Source of the DNA: Fusarium oxysporum f. sp. lycopersici 4287
Lineage: Eukaryota; Ascomycota; Sordariomycetes; Hypocreales; Nectriaceae
Assembly (NCBI RefSeq): GCF_000149955.1
Contig: NC_030989.1
Location: forward strand, 3,357,839-3,421,838
Direction: 5' to 3'
Length of the DNA: 64,000 nucleotides
Part shown: positions 1-12,252 of the stretch, piece after piece
Position numbering within the stretch: the first letter of the stretch is position 1
Layout of the letters: each line of letters starts with the position of its first letter
Notes under the pieces: generated by a model
Told to the model about the DNA's origin: nothing
The model's input: the letters and a program-made list of their open reading frames with translations, nothing else
Database searches by the model: none
Translations under genes and position numbers: made by a program

Positions 1-2
1 GC

Positions 3-596
<594 letters not shown>

Positions 597-1008
597 AACA
601 ATTCTGTATCACTAATGTAATCATAGAAGCATGGAAAGGCGTTGGTTTGAGTATAATGTTATGGAAGTGGTTGGCTAGATATCTGTACATAGCCCAACAT
701 GACTGATACCCAGTGTTATGAAAGTTTCACGGGAACAGATACCAGGACATCAATGGTGCGATCACAGTGAATTAAAAAATTTGTCATTCATAATCATGGG
801 CGAAAATCGATTTTTATTTCGTTAACTCCTTGCAAGAGTCCCTGATGCAATGCCCGAAGCCGACCGACCTAGGTCCCTGCTTAGAGGAGACCTGTCATCC
901 ATTGCCCGTTGTTCGCGGGTTGGAGATTCTTTTTTCCTTTTGCGAAAATTCCCATACAAGCCCAACCGACTCCTAAGCAAGCACAACATTTAGAGAACAG
1001 TTGCTTGC
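597..1008. other. intergenic, convergent 3' ends
   Basis: Gap between the stop codons of the CDC7 and RPL28 genes, so it should hold both 3' untranslated regions. I see no coding frame or RNA gene in it. Confidence 0.6.
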
Positions 1009-1712
1009 TTAAGCGACAAGCTCGACGACACCACCGGCCTGCTTGATCTTCTGCTCAGCAAGGCGGCTGACCCAGCGGGCGCGGACGACCAGAGGGATCT
1101 CGGGGAGACGGCCCTTGCCGAGAACCTTGGAGTAGCCGAGGGGGAGGAGGTCGAGGACGGGGACGGTGTCCTTCTTCTCGCCGGAGACGTAGGCGTCACG
1201 GGTCTCCTGGGGGACGAGAGACCACAGCTTGTCGAGGTTGATGATGGGCTTCCAGAAGTGGTTGGGCTGCTTGTGGAAGTATCGCATACCAACCTTACCG
1301 AAGTAACCGGGATGGTACTGTGATCGCGTTAGCCAAAACCTCGTCCGATTCTGCGCTTCAATCATCCTCTCTAACCTTGTCCATGTTGGTACGGTGGTGG
1401 TGCTGACCACCAGCAAGACCACGACCACCGGGGTGCTTGCGGTGCTTTCCGACACGTCCCTTACCGGCGGAAACGTGACCGCGGCTGAATTACAAGTCAG
1501 TCCATCTAAAGTTCGGTATAACATCGTTTTGATCTCGTCGGGTTCGAGAGCAGCCGCCGACAAAGGGCGATTATTGTGAGCTCCAGCGGTCCATCTCTGA
1601 TTTCCCTAGGGGAAACCAGAAACGGACGCGGTCTCTCTCAACGACCAACCTCGTCGACGGCGAGGGGGATGAGGACATACTGCTTGCGGGTCTTTGAAGT
1701 ACGGGTAGGCAT
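1009..1712 (-). CDS. RPL28: 60S ribosomal protein uL15 (L28/L27a)
   Basis: Structural protein of the large cytosolic ribosomal subunit. Three exons on the minus strand: 1712-1681, 1484-1376 and 1317-1009, giving 149 residues, the length of the yeast protein. Exon 1 encodes [10 protein letters not shown]. Exon 2 encodes the basic, glycine-rich segment [11 protein letters not shown]...[12 protein letters not shown]. Exon 3 opens with [16 protein letters not shown], a family signature. The introns (1680-1485, 196 bases; 1375-1318, 58 bases) have GTATGT and GTTAGA donors and CAG acceptors. The splits K-H (phase 2) and K|Y restore the family sequence exactly. A large intron right after a very short first exon is common in fungal ribosomal protein genes. 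It is divergent from CHL1, with 315 bases between the two start codons. Confidence 0.95.
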
Positions 1713-2027
1713 GGTGACGGCTGTGGTTGTCGACTTGTCCGAATGTTCACAGTCGAAACTTCGAAATGGAGGGTGATATCCTGTAAAAGCCTAGCAACAG
1801 CCGAAAATCTAGGCGAGGGCAGAGCAACCCTAAAAAAATGGCTGTGGGAAGGTGGGACCGACTTGTGTTCTTTTGGGGTTTTAGCGGGTCAGGTGATCTC
1901 GTGGATTGACCGTGGTGAGACTCGGTGAGGACCCACCAATGATGGACTCAAGGGTAACTAATGCTCTTGAGACGCGACTGAAGCGCGGCGACTCTGATAC
2001 TCATTCAACTGAGGTTAGTTAATCAAG

Positions 2028-4820
2028 ATGGCACAATTTGAAGTGGATGAAGTCACGCAAGATCTTGAAAAGATGGATTTCCACCACCCGTATACACCTT
2101 ATGATGTTCAAGAGCAGTTCATGAAGGCTGTTTACGATGTTTTGGAGACTGGTAATGGGCAAGTTGGCATTTTGGAGAGCCCGACTGGTACAGTGAGTCC
2201 ACCTGAAGCAAAAGAGATACTGTTATCTCTTCTTGATGATATCTAGGCCCTTAAAAGGCCACCATTTGCCTTAGAGATACTAACATCGAATAGGGGAAGT
2301 CACTTTCACTGATCTGCGCCTCACTATCATGGCTTCGCAACCACAAATCGAATCAATTCGAAGCATCAATCCAAGAATCCGCAGAAGCTTACAAAGACGA
2401 ACCATCATGGCTCGTTGAGCAACTTCTCCGTCGCAAGCGCGAAGAACTCGTCACCCGCTGGGAAGAGCGAGAGAAGCGTCTTGAGACCCTTCGCCTTAGG
2501 GAAAAGGCACAAGAAGAACGCGCCCGTAAGCGTCGGCGAGTAGAGGACTACGTACCCAGTAAATCGCGCGTAGAAGATGAAGATGCCGAGTGGTTGCTTG
2601 ATGATCCTGATGATCGCGATGCTGGGCCTCAAGATGCCCTGTCCGGATTGAGTAAGGAGACGAGAGAAGTTCTTGCAAGCATTGGTTTGGGAGGGGCGAA
2701 GAAGCCTGAAGAGGAAGATGATCTTTTGGAGGAGGAAATCAAGGTGCGAATGTCTTTGATGAACCGTAAAGTACGAGTAGTAACATTAATAGATCTATTA
2801 CACGTCAAGAACACATTCTCAACTTTCGCAATTCATCACCGAACTTCGTCGCCCCTCATTTCCACCTTCACTGCCAACGTCACTCGCCAAGAGCGAAGAG
2901 ACGAAGACAGAAGCAGTAAAGCTTCTACCATTATCATCTCGACAGAGATTATGCATCAATCCCACTGTCTCACGCCTTGGGTCCGTACAGGCCATCAACG
3001 ACCGGTGCTCAGAACTCCAACAGCCAAAGTCAGGACAGAAATGTCCCTTCGTGCCCAAAGAAGATCTGCTCTCGCAGACACACCAATTCCGCGACTCGGC
3101 TTTGGCCACACTGCCGGATATTGAAGACCTTCATCAACTGGGCAAATCACTGTCTGTTTGTCCCTACTACGCATCGAGAACTGCTCTACCAGGCGCTGAG
3201 ATCATCACACTTCCATATCCTCTGCTATTACAGAAGAGTGCCAGAGATGCTCTTGGCGTGAAGCTGGAAGGCAGTGTTGTCATTATTGATGAGGCGCATA
3301 ATATCATGGATGCGGTGGCAAATGTGCACGCAGCTGAGATCAAGTTGAGTGACCTGCGAAGAGGACGAGCCATGTTGGGCGTTTACGTTAAGAAGTTTGG
3401 CAAGAAACTCAAAGGTGTCAATCGAGTCAATATTGGGAGAGTAGGAAGGGTCATTGATGGTCTTAGCGAGTGGATGGACGGGGCACTCAAGTTCAAGGTC
3501 AGTCTACTACCACTGGTCAAATAGCATCCACTGACGTCCTGCTAGCAAGAACATGGTATCGTGGATCCCAACGACTTAACCCGACCAAAAGGTATTGACC
3601 AGATCAACATGTTTGAGCTCATTCAGTACATCCAAGAGTCAAAGCTCGCCTTCAAGATCGAAAGTTACATATCCCATGTCGAGAGCGAGGATACAAACTC
3701 TAAAACACCAAGATCAAGTTCACCAGTTCTTCACACCCTAGTATCGTTCCTCATCGCCTTCACAAATCTCAGCTCCGAGGGTCGAATATTCTATCAAAAG
3801 ATCAAGGGGCTAGCCCCTGATATACAACTTTCTTACTTGCTTTTATCGCCAACTTACGCATTCTCGTCTATAGCATCTAGTGCGAGAGCAGTTGTACTTG
3901 CGGGAGGTACAATGTCTCCGTTTGACGATTACAAGGACCACCTGTTCCCTTCACTGGAACCAGAAAAAATCACCACTTTGAGTTGTGGACATGTCATTCC
4001 GCCCGAGAACCTCTGTGTCTGGACGCTGGCCTCTTCAAGACCTGGGGCGCCACCCTTTGAGTTCAGCTTCCAGAAGCGAGGCGACACAGAAATGATAACG
4101 CAGCTGGGCCTTGCCATTCTGAACCTCTGCTCCTTAGTCCCAGATGGTGTCGTTATATTCTTTCCCAGCTATGGATATCTTGATGAAGTGGTAACTGTCT
4201 GGCAAAAGAGTCAAGGAAATGCACAGCCAACCTGGGATCGACTGGCATCACGAAAAGCGCTATTCAAAGAATCAAGAGGTGCATCAAGCGACGAAGTTCT
4301 CCAAGAATATTCCGACGCCATCCTCGGCGAGAAGAGCAACGGCAAAGGTGCCCTTCTTCTCAGCGTTGTAGGTGGTAAGATGTCAGAAGGCATCAACTTC
4401 TCCGACCGTCTCGGTCGATGCGTCATAGTAATCGGATTACCCTACCCCAACATCGCATCACCAGACTGGAAAGCAAAAATCGAGTACATCGAGACAACAA
4501 CACAGAACAATCTTACGGCGCAAGGCGTAGCGAAAGAAGAAGCTATAAGTAAAGGCAAGCAGACAGCGAGAGACTTTTACGAAAACGCTTGTATGCGGGC
4601 AGTTAATCAGAGTATCGGCCGTGCAATCCGGCACCGGGGCGATTATGCGGCGATAGTTCTTGTGGATCGACGATATGGCACGGAGCGAATCCGGGGCAAA
4701 CTACCGGGGTGGATAAGAGGGGGTTTAGTCAAGGACAGTCACGAGAAGGGCCTCGGAGGTCTGATGGGCGCTGTCGGAGGGTTCTTCCGAGGAAAGAAAA
4801 GCAAAAGCCAGAATCAGTAA
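2028..4820 (+). CDS. CHL1: ATP-dependent DNA helicase Chl1 (DDX11/FANCJ family)
   Basis: 5'-3' superfamily 2 helicase with an iron-sulfur cluster, acting in the nucleus in sister-chromatid cohesion and replication-fork maintenance. Four exons: 2028-2192, 2294-2743, 2793-3497 and 3546-4820, all joined in phase 0, giving 864 residues, the usual Chl1 length. Walker A PTGTGKS (residues 52-58) is split by intron 1. A charged insert (about 85-205) separates it from motif Ia, [10 protein letters not shown]. Four cysteines that can ligate a 4Fe-4S cluster lie near residues 259, 277, 289 and 328 (last in SVCPYYASR). DEAH is at 371-374 (VVIIDEAHN). Motif VI reads [14 protein letters not shown] near the C-terminus. 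The charged insert and order of motifs favour Chl1 over Rad3/XPD. Introns are 101, 49 and 48 bases. Confidence 0.93.
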
Positions 4821-5565
4821 AAGCGATAATGGTAGGGCTGGGTCTTACTTCCAAGTCTGGGCATAACGAAAGCTTTCAGATCACGAGACAGATTTGAGCT
4901 TGTACAAAGATGGGAGCTTGTTTGTGGGTGGAGGTCGAGACCCTTCTTGGCGTGAGGATGGAGAAGGCGAATGGAGGAGAAGAGGCAGATTAGGCTTTGC
5001 CGCCACAGAGGCCGTGCTTTCAATGGAAGATCGATGGACGGCGTGTTAGAAGGATGCAGAACATGCGTCGAACATTCGATATCAGGCAGTGACAGGGTTC
5101 ATATCTAAAAACACCGAGACAACACCATAGTAATTATCTCATCTACAAAGCTACAATCAACCAACATTTAATACGATAGGAAAATATGTACAGGAAAAAA
5201 GAGAACATCTATGAAGGCTAGATACGGCAACATCAGGCATTTCCTATCAAACACGCCTTAACAACACGCCTTAACTAAGATGCCCGCGGTAAAAGCTCCA
5301 TGCGGCGACGTTTATCCCGCAGAATCGCGTTAGCAGTCACGCTAACACCGACTGCCATTGGCGAATGAATGAATTCTCGTTGGTTGATGAAAAATACTAG
5401 CGACATCTAAGAAAAAAAAAAAAGGCGGAACCGGGTCCGGGACCGGGGGTGACCGATTTATTTGCCCGTTGACTCTTATAAGACTCATTCTCCTCATTCT
5501 ATAGTTTGAGTTATTGAACAACCCAAGGGTATCCTATTGTCTTGTTTCTTTCCGGGAGTCTTGCA
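4821..5565. other. intergenic upstream of the permease gene
   Basis: No gene seen. An A-run at about 5410-5421 is followed by a GC-rich, partly palindromic stretch near 5427-5446 (GGTCC/GGACC repeats). It should hold the CHL1 3' end and the permease promoter. Confidence 0.5.
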
Positions 5566-7098
5566 ATGGCGACAAAAACAGAACAAGCTCCAGAGAGGAG
5601 CATGCCTCCTGATGATGATCACAGCGATGTCGAGAGTCTCAAGGCAGCGGCTCTTTTCCACAAGGCTTTGCGCATGGGAAGAGTTGAGGAGAAGGGTATT
5701 CAGCCCATTCCCCTTGAAGAGCGCACGGTAACACGCTTTTACAACATTTTCACGATCTGGGCGTCTATTAACTCTAATATCCTTGGGTAAGTTGATTTCT
5801 AAATCTTTTTATAAGCTTATACTAACAAGGGCAGTATCACTTTTGGCATGCTGGGTCCATTGGTGTATGGCCTGAGCTTGAGAGACTCTGCGCTCATTAT
5901 CCTCTTCTTCTGCCTCTTCTCAACTATCGGGCCTGCTTATCTTGCTACCTTTGGCCCCAAAACGGGAATGAGACAGATGATCCAGGCGAGATATAGTTTT
6001 GGTCGATATCTCGTTTCTATTCCTGTTCTTCTCAATCTCGCCACTCTGACTGGCTTCATGGTCATCATCTTTGTCGTCGGCGGACAGTGTCTCTCCGCTG
6101 TATCAAGCGGCCACTTGAGCCCTGATGTCGGAATCGTCATCATTGGCATTTTGTCGCTATTTATTTCGTTCTGTGGATTCAAGGTTCTGCATTACTACGA
6201 GACCTATGCTTTCATCCCTGCCATCATCGCCATCACCATTGCGACAGGATGTGGTGGCTCTGAGCTTTCTAAGCAGGCTCCTCCTGCGGCACCAGCGACT
6301 GCAGCAGCAGTTCTCAGCTTTGGAATGATTGTTGCGAGTTACATGATTCCTTGGGCAGCTATTGCTAGCGATCTTACGACATATTTCGATCCCAAGGTCC
6401 CCTCGTGGCGCGTCTTTGCGTACAGTTACCTCGGCCTCGTCACACCCACCATTCTCCTCATGGTTCTTGGAGCTGCCATCGCTGGGGCTCTTCCAAATGT
6501 GCCCGAGTGGTCAGAAGCATATGGTGAGACAGCAGTCGGAGGTGTTCTCGCAGCCATGCTTTCTAGCGCCGGTGGCTTTGGAAAGTTCGTGGTTGTTATT
6601 CTCTCGCTCACTCTGTTGGGTAACACTGGCGGTACAATGTACGCCATTACACTCAACTTCCAGACTCTTATTCCTGGCTTGATCAAGATTCCCCGCTACG
6701 CTTTCGCCATTGTCGTTACCGTCATCGTCATCCCCACTGCTCTAAGAGCCCAGCGCGATTTCTTTGTCAACCTCGAGAACTTTGTCGCTCTTATCGGTTA
6801 CTGGTCCGCATCCTTCATTGGTATCGTCAGTGTCGAGCATCTTGTTTTCCGAAACGGTCGTTGGGACTCGTACGATCATGCAATCTGGAATGTTGCTTCT
6901 GAGCTGCCCCTTGGTATTGCGGCTATCGCTGCGGGTGTTATCTGCTACGCACTTGTTGTGCCTTGTATGGCGCAGGCTTGGTGGACTGGTCCAATAGCAA
7001 AGACGACTGGTGATATTGGCTTTGAGATTGCGTTTGTTATGAGCTCGTTGTTCTACATACCCTTCCGATGGTTGGAAAAGCGCATGTCGGGGAGGTAA
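5566..7098 (+). CDS. NCS1-family purine/cytosine permease (Fcy2-like)
   Basis: Plasma-membrane symporter of the nucleobase-cation-symport-1 family, fungal Fcy2/FcyB branch, expected to import cytosine and purines with protons. Two exons, 5566-5786 and 5835-7098, give 494 residues. The intron (48 bases, donor GTAAGT, branch ACTAAC, acceptor CAG) falls after NSNILG, inside the first membrane segment. The N-terminus is hydrophilic (about 45 residues), followed by VEEKGIQPIPLEERT, which is typical just before helix 1 in this family. GPKTGMRQMIQARYSFG matches the conserved loop after helix 2. About twelve hydrophobic segments follow. The ATG at 5566 is chosen because upstream in-frame codons contain no ATG. 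The substrate cannot be read from the sequence. It converges on the P450 gene, with only 142 bases between stops. Confidence 0.9.
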
Positions 7099-7240
7099 TT
7101 AGGGTGACAAATACGGTTTCAACACTGGATCGAAGATAATGAGATGGAAGCATAAATAGATGGATTAGAGAAAATATTAGCATAATTGGCATTGCTTGAT
7201 TGAAACATACTTATATGGTGAAGACTAAAGCTCAATAGCC

Positions 7241-9058
7241 TTACGCCTTCTTCCTTACAGTCATCATCATTCCATCCCCCGGCCTCCCGTCCAACCCAAG
7301 CTGCTGAAATGCAATGTCCCCAAACACAAGATCAAATTTGGTATGTTTCGTCCTAGTCTCTTTATTGGGCGCCAATCCCGCACATTCAAACGTATACTTA
7401 CCCATAGTTATGACCATGACAATCTTGAGCATGTTCATTCCCATATTTTGCCCAGAACATGCCCTTCCATCTCCACCAAATGCTCTAAAGTAACCGGGTT
7501 CCGGGGGTGCCTTCTCTGGATCTAGCCATCGTTCTGGTCGAAAGGATGTGCGGTCTGGATAGATGTTTGCGTCGTAGTGGATGGTGTGCGTGCTGGCTGT
7601 CATGATGAGGCCATTGGCATTAGGAAGACGGCGGCCATCGTGTGTGGTGATTGTTGTACCTGGAGGTGCCTGCTTTAGATCCGACCCTAGGGGGTAAAGT
7701 CTCGGAGATTCTTTGATAACCGCTTCTGTGTAAGGGAGTCTTCTAAACATGCTTGGGTTGTCGAGAAGAGTGACTGTAGGAGAGGCCCCAAGTTGTTCAA
7801 TGTGTTCTCGGTGCATCTTTTCGACGACATCGGGGGCTTTTGATAGAAGAATAAAAAGAAACTAGTGTAATATAGTTAGACAAGCATGTTCCTGGAATAG
7901 GGGGGGTCAACCTACGCAGAGAGTGCTCGTCGATGTGCTGTGCCCTCCTAATAGCATGGTCTTCAAACTACGGTGGAAGTTAGCTGGTGCCAAGCCATGA
8001 CGAGCAGCAAAACCTACTTGCTAAAGATCATCTCTTCTTCGGAACTAGAAAGCTCTAAGCGACCATACACACCTCCCTTCCTTTCGTCCAGCATAGCTTC
8101 GGCATGCTCATGAATTAAAAGGTCCATGGTGCTTCTCGGGTTCTGCCTTGATGGAACGTCTCCTTCCTGAACAATCCGCTCAACACATTCATTGACCCTT
8201 TGCCTCAGAGAGCTATCAAGCCTGCTAACAATTCGATGTCTTTTCCACCGCCGCGGGATCTGTACCATTGGGTTATAGGCGATGAGGGGATTTGTCTCTC
8301 CTCCTGCAAGGTTCACAAGGTCCCTCAAATCCTTCAAGATTTGACTTCCTACTGCTTGAGAATGCTGTGGTTCTCCGAGCGTAACTATCGAGACTATGCC
8401 GAATGCTAGTCTGGCGATGAGTTCCTCCATTGAGAAGACGTCTCCAGTCACGGCTAATTCGTCAAGCTTCTCTTGGAATAGCAGACATTCGTCGGCCATG
8501 ATGCTCGTCATTCCTAGGACATGACCCATCGAGAAAGCCGGGCTAACAGCGGTAGCTATCTTTCTCCATAGCGCCCCGTTGGTTGCTGCCATTGTTCCCT
8601 CGCCAAGCATTGGCTTCATGAACACCGCAGTAAGGGGATGTATAGGAAGAGGTTTCGGACGTGATGAGTTGCCCATGAGTTTGGGATCAGTAATCACTAC
8701 CATATCAGGGCCTATAGGCCAAAGATCAAGATAGAATATTTCTTTTAAGGTTGTATAAGTGGACTATTTCTGTGTAGAGGAGCTGCGGGTGAGTGTTTGG
8801 GGGCATTGATGCTGCGACCTGGCCAAAGACTTTGATATGACCAAAGAGCCAGCTATGGGGAGGCCCTGGCTATAGGGAATTAGTTAAGTCAGGCGCATCA
8901 GTGAAATTGCGAGGTGAAGTACCAAGTCTCGATAAAAACCGGCGGTGGCTGTAGCCACGGTACAATATCACGATAATGAGACAGGCTGCCAGTGCGGTAA
9001 CCAGAATTGGGCCTGGCATTCGTAAAGGGAGTCCCGTTATGATGTTAGTTACAGCCAT
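7241..9058 (-). CDS. cytochrome P450 with an apparent frameshift
   Basis: Membrane-anchored haem monooxygenase of unknown substrate. Minus-strand exons: 9058-8923, 8865-8018, 7967-7916 and 7861-7241. The N-terminus has one hydrophobic anchor (about residues 14-33). The PGPP-like hinge is rebuilt by intron 1 as SRLGPPHSWLFGH. WRKIATAVSPAFS is the C-helix region. The I-helix GGHSTSTS lies in the short third exon. The ExxR motif is KESPRLYP. The haem loop is FRAFGGDGRACSGQ, with Cys as iron ligand. Corrected length is about 551 residues, normal for the family. Odd point: within exon 2, near 8741-8752, the reading frame shifts by one base between HLYNL and IFYLDLW, and the uncorrected frame soon meets TGA. 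No plausible intron repairs it without losing conserved sequence. It is either a decaying gene or a sequencing error. Haem and ExxR motifs are intact. Confidence 0.82.
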
Positions 9059-9627
9059 TTTGACCTAGTTAAGAAGAGAAAAGAAGCCTGTATGAGATAA
9101 AGAGCCTCATCTTGAGGGTCACCACGTCAGTCACGGATACTTTTATACATGGACCCAAAGGGCTTGACTGAGATTGAGTTACACGATCTCAAATAGATTC
9201 GGGTCCCGGTGCCCGTCAGCCCTAGAAGCTGAGTGTAATTGATCTACTTGGACATGGCGTTTATACAAAAGGTACAATGTGCAGTGCAACGGCGGAACTG
9301 TTTCATGTTGTTGATCTGGCGGTCAATCTGTGAGTGAAGATAATGAATGCATTGTTGGCTGAGACATGACACAAAAATTTCCCAATACACAAAATCTCAG
9401 ACATGATCCAACTATTGGCATGTGCAAGATCATCGGTGTTTCGACGACTATAGTGAATTAATCCGATACAATTTATTCCGATTTTCATCTCATATCGGTC
9501 GGTACAAGGCTCTCGACATTTAATTGGTGTAGCCTTAGTATTACGCACTAATCCACCCATGACATCGTCCCTCTGCCTCAGATTCCCTGCCAAGATTTTT
9601 CACCTTCACTTCCTAAAGACGCCCAAA
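9059..9627. other. intergenic, divergent promoters
   Basis: Shared upstream region of the P450 (minus) and the antiporter (plus). I see no coding frame; on the minus strand a TATA-like element lies near 9139-9150. Nothing else is recognisable. Confidence 0.45.
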
Positions 9628-11352
9628 ATGTCTGGAAATCTATGGTCAATCCCTCTCCAAACCACAAACTTCAACATAGTCGTCGCTTTTCTCGGCGGCT
9701 TCATATCAATCTTCGGCCTCGTATCCTACCTCCTCAAAGAGAACTACTATCTCTCCGAAGCCCGTACGTTTACCAGACCCTTGCATAAATATCTCTTGGC
9801 ATTTCTAAAGCGCATTTCCTTTTACAGTTATCTCTCTCTTGGCAGGCGTTGCATTCGGTCCTCATGGCGCAGACTTTATTCGTCCAAGGGACTACGCTGA
9901 GTGCGCTGAGTTTCCAGAGTCGTGCGATTTTGACCTCAATGCTATAACCCTCAACTTCAGCCGTCTTGTTCTCGGTGTGCAGCTTGTCCTTGCAGGCGTG
10001 CAGTTGCCGAGTAAATATCTTGTGAGAGAATGGAAGTCACTTAGCTTATTGCTTGGGCCTGGTATGACCTGTATGTGGCTTGCTACGAGTCTACTTGTAT
10101 GGGCACTTGCAGGACAGCCGCCGTTTTTACATGCCCTTGCTATTGGGGCTTGTGTTACACCCACGGATCCGGTTTTGAGTGCTGTTATTGTTAAGGGAAA
10201 GTTTGCGGATCATAATATTCCGCAGGATCTTCAGTATCTCATCACTGCTGAGTCTGGTGCCAATGATGGACTGGGCTATCCGTTTCTGTTCTTGGCCCTC
10301 TATCTCATCAAGTTTACAGGTGCTGCAGCTACATCCGGTGGAGCGGCCGATGCTATGGGCTTGTGGTTCGGTATGACCTGGGGTTACACCATCTTTCTCA
10401 GTGTAATCTACGGCGCTGTGGTGGGATGGGTTGGCAAAGAGCTGCTTCACTTCGCTGAGAAGCATAACTACGTTGATCGCGAAAGCTTTCTCGTCTTCGC
10501 CATCGCCCTAGCACTCTTCGTCCTAGGGACATGCGGTATGGTCGGTACAGACGATGTCCTAGCCTGCTTCATCGCTGGCAACACATTCACATGGGACGAT
10601 TGGTTCCGTCTCGAAACCAAAGACGACTCTCTGCAACCTACAATTGACATGCTGCTCAACGTTACCATATTTCTCTGGTATGGAGCCTACATCCCCTGGA
10701 AAGACTTCCACGACAACTCTGTTATTCCTCTATGGCATCTTGTCATCCTGGGGATTTGTGTCCTTGTGCTGAGGCGACTTCCGTGGGTGTTTGGCATGCA
10801 CAAGTGGATTCATCAGATCGAGGAGGTCAAGCAGGCGGTTTTTGTTGGCTTCTTTGGACCAATTGGTGTTTCGGCAGTGTTCTATCTGTTCATCAGTCTG
10901 GAGTTCATTGAGGAGCATCTTAGTGATGAGGATGGGCGGCCGAGGAGCGATGTTAAGAACCTTGGAGACCAAACACGCATCATTGTGTGGTTCCTAACAG
11001 TTTGCAGTATCGTAAGTGGCCCCCTCATCCATCAATTGTTATTTATGCTAACAGAATATAGGTCGTTCATGGCTTGAGCATCCCAGTCGGAAAACTGGGC
11101 TTCCACGCACCCAGGACATTGAGCCGTGTTGTCAGCGAAAGTCTGAGCGATGCTCCAACAGGTGGACGTCGACGAAATATCCCCTTCATTGGAAGGTATT
11201 TCCTTGGACCAGATAAGAAAGACGCTCGTCCGGCTACTGGTCCAATTGTCATTACTGGTGCTCAAAGAATGCGTTCCGAGTTGCCTGTTCATGCTGGCGA
11301 TGAGACACCTCCAATTAGACGAGAGATACAGTTCGCCGATGAGGTGAGATAA
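9628..11352 (+). CDS. Na+/H+ antiporter (fungal Nha1/Sod2 type)
   Basis: Electroneutral or weakly electrogenic cation/proton exchanger of the CPA1 family, expected in the plasma membrane and used for sodium and potassium export. Three exons: 9628-9763, 9828-11011 and 11062-11352, giving 536 residues. Exon 1 encodes the first helix; exon 2 resumes with LISLLAGVAFGPHGADF. Family motifs include GACVTPTDPVLS, AESGANDGLGYPFLF and GTDDVLACFIAGNTFTWDDW, which hold the paired acidic residues of the ion site. About twelve hydrophobic segments are present. The cytoplasmic tail is short (about 100 residues after SIVVHGLSIPVG), nearer Sod2 than the long-tailed Nha1 of budding yeast. The ATG at 9628 is the first that precedes the hydrophobic start; an upstream in-frame ATG at 9559 would add 23 residues and is less likely. 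Donors and acceptors are canonical. Confidence 0.9.
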
Positions 11353-11536
11353 GAGTCGCATGTGAGTTTACTTTATCTGGCATGTAGATTCACATCGGTA
11401 GACGGTGTCATACGATAAATAGCGACATATCTCATTAAGCGCATCCCTCTAAATAAGAAAATAAGGCGTATCACATAAAAGGCGACAATCCTTTATCATT
11501 TCAGTAACCCTCTCACAGGGTGATGTCCCATTATAT

Positions 11537-12252
11537 CTAAGCCAGGAGCATAGCAGCGCCAACAACAGCGCCGACGACTCCATAAGGTGCCATGGCAGCA
11601 GCAGCGTTGGTCTCGTCGGGGTTAGAAGCATCGTTGGTAGCAGAGGCATCATTGTTGTTGTCGTTACTTCCACTGCCTCCATTACCACCGCTGCCACCAG
11701 TAGCAGAAGGCTCGTTGGAGTTCTGGGTTCGTGTACCGCCAGCAATGGTGGTGGTCAACTGAGAAGCATCTGTAGGTCGAGTCGCGTCGACCGAGACGCC
11801 AGAGACGGCAGCTGAGGCGGCGGATGCGACATAGGTGGTAGATGAGAAACCACAAGTGTACATAAGATCATCAATTTCTACAATAATTAGCACAACTCAC
11901 ACATTTCCACAATCATTCAAGAAAACTTACCCTCCGTGTCATCACGGATATCATCATCGTCGTCATCGTCATCACGGTTGTTTTGAGCATTCTGGTGAAT
12001 GCAACCGGCGCAGAGAGCAGCGACACGGCTAACGTTGAAAGAGTCGTTGGTGCAGACGCACTGGGCCTCAAGACGGTCTTCTTCACGGTCACGATCACCG
12101 CGGAGATCAGTGTCGCATGTCCTGGTGAGTTGAACAATGGGATCACAGATGGTGTCGCATTCTCGTGGGATGTCGTCCCGATCGAGACTGATGTCTGCGC
12201 GGGCGAGGTAGAGAAGGGGAGCGAGAGCGAGAGCGATGGTTGAAGTATACAT
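11537..12252 (-). CDS. secreted, probably GPI-anchored protein with an Asp run
   Basis: No family is recognised with confidence. Two exons, 12252-11931 and 11877-11537, give 220 residues. MYTSTIALALAPLLYLARA is a signal peptide. The following domain has eight cysteines (ECDTIC, TCD, QCVC, LCAGC and, in exon 2, YTCGF), a spacing somewhat like CFEM and related eight-cysteine cell-surface domains but not a clear match. A run of eight aspartates (NNRDDDDDDDDIRDD) sits just before the intron. The C-terminal half is rich in Ser, Thr, Gly and Asn, as in mannoprotein stalks, and ends in a hydrophobic tail (YGVVGAVVGAAMLLA) suited to GPI attachment. The intron has donor GTAAGT and acceptor TAG. A longer in-frame start lies upstream at 12363, but it would put the signal peptide 37 residues inside the protein. 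Confidence 0.78.

Noticed and set aside
8870..9058. Stop codon after the first 62 codons of the P450 taken as a nonsense mutation
   Set aside because: The stop lies inside an intron (8922-8866) with donor GTACTT, branch TTAACTAA and acceptor CCAG; splicing restores the Pro-rich hinge.
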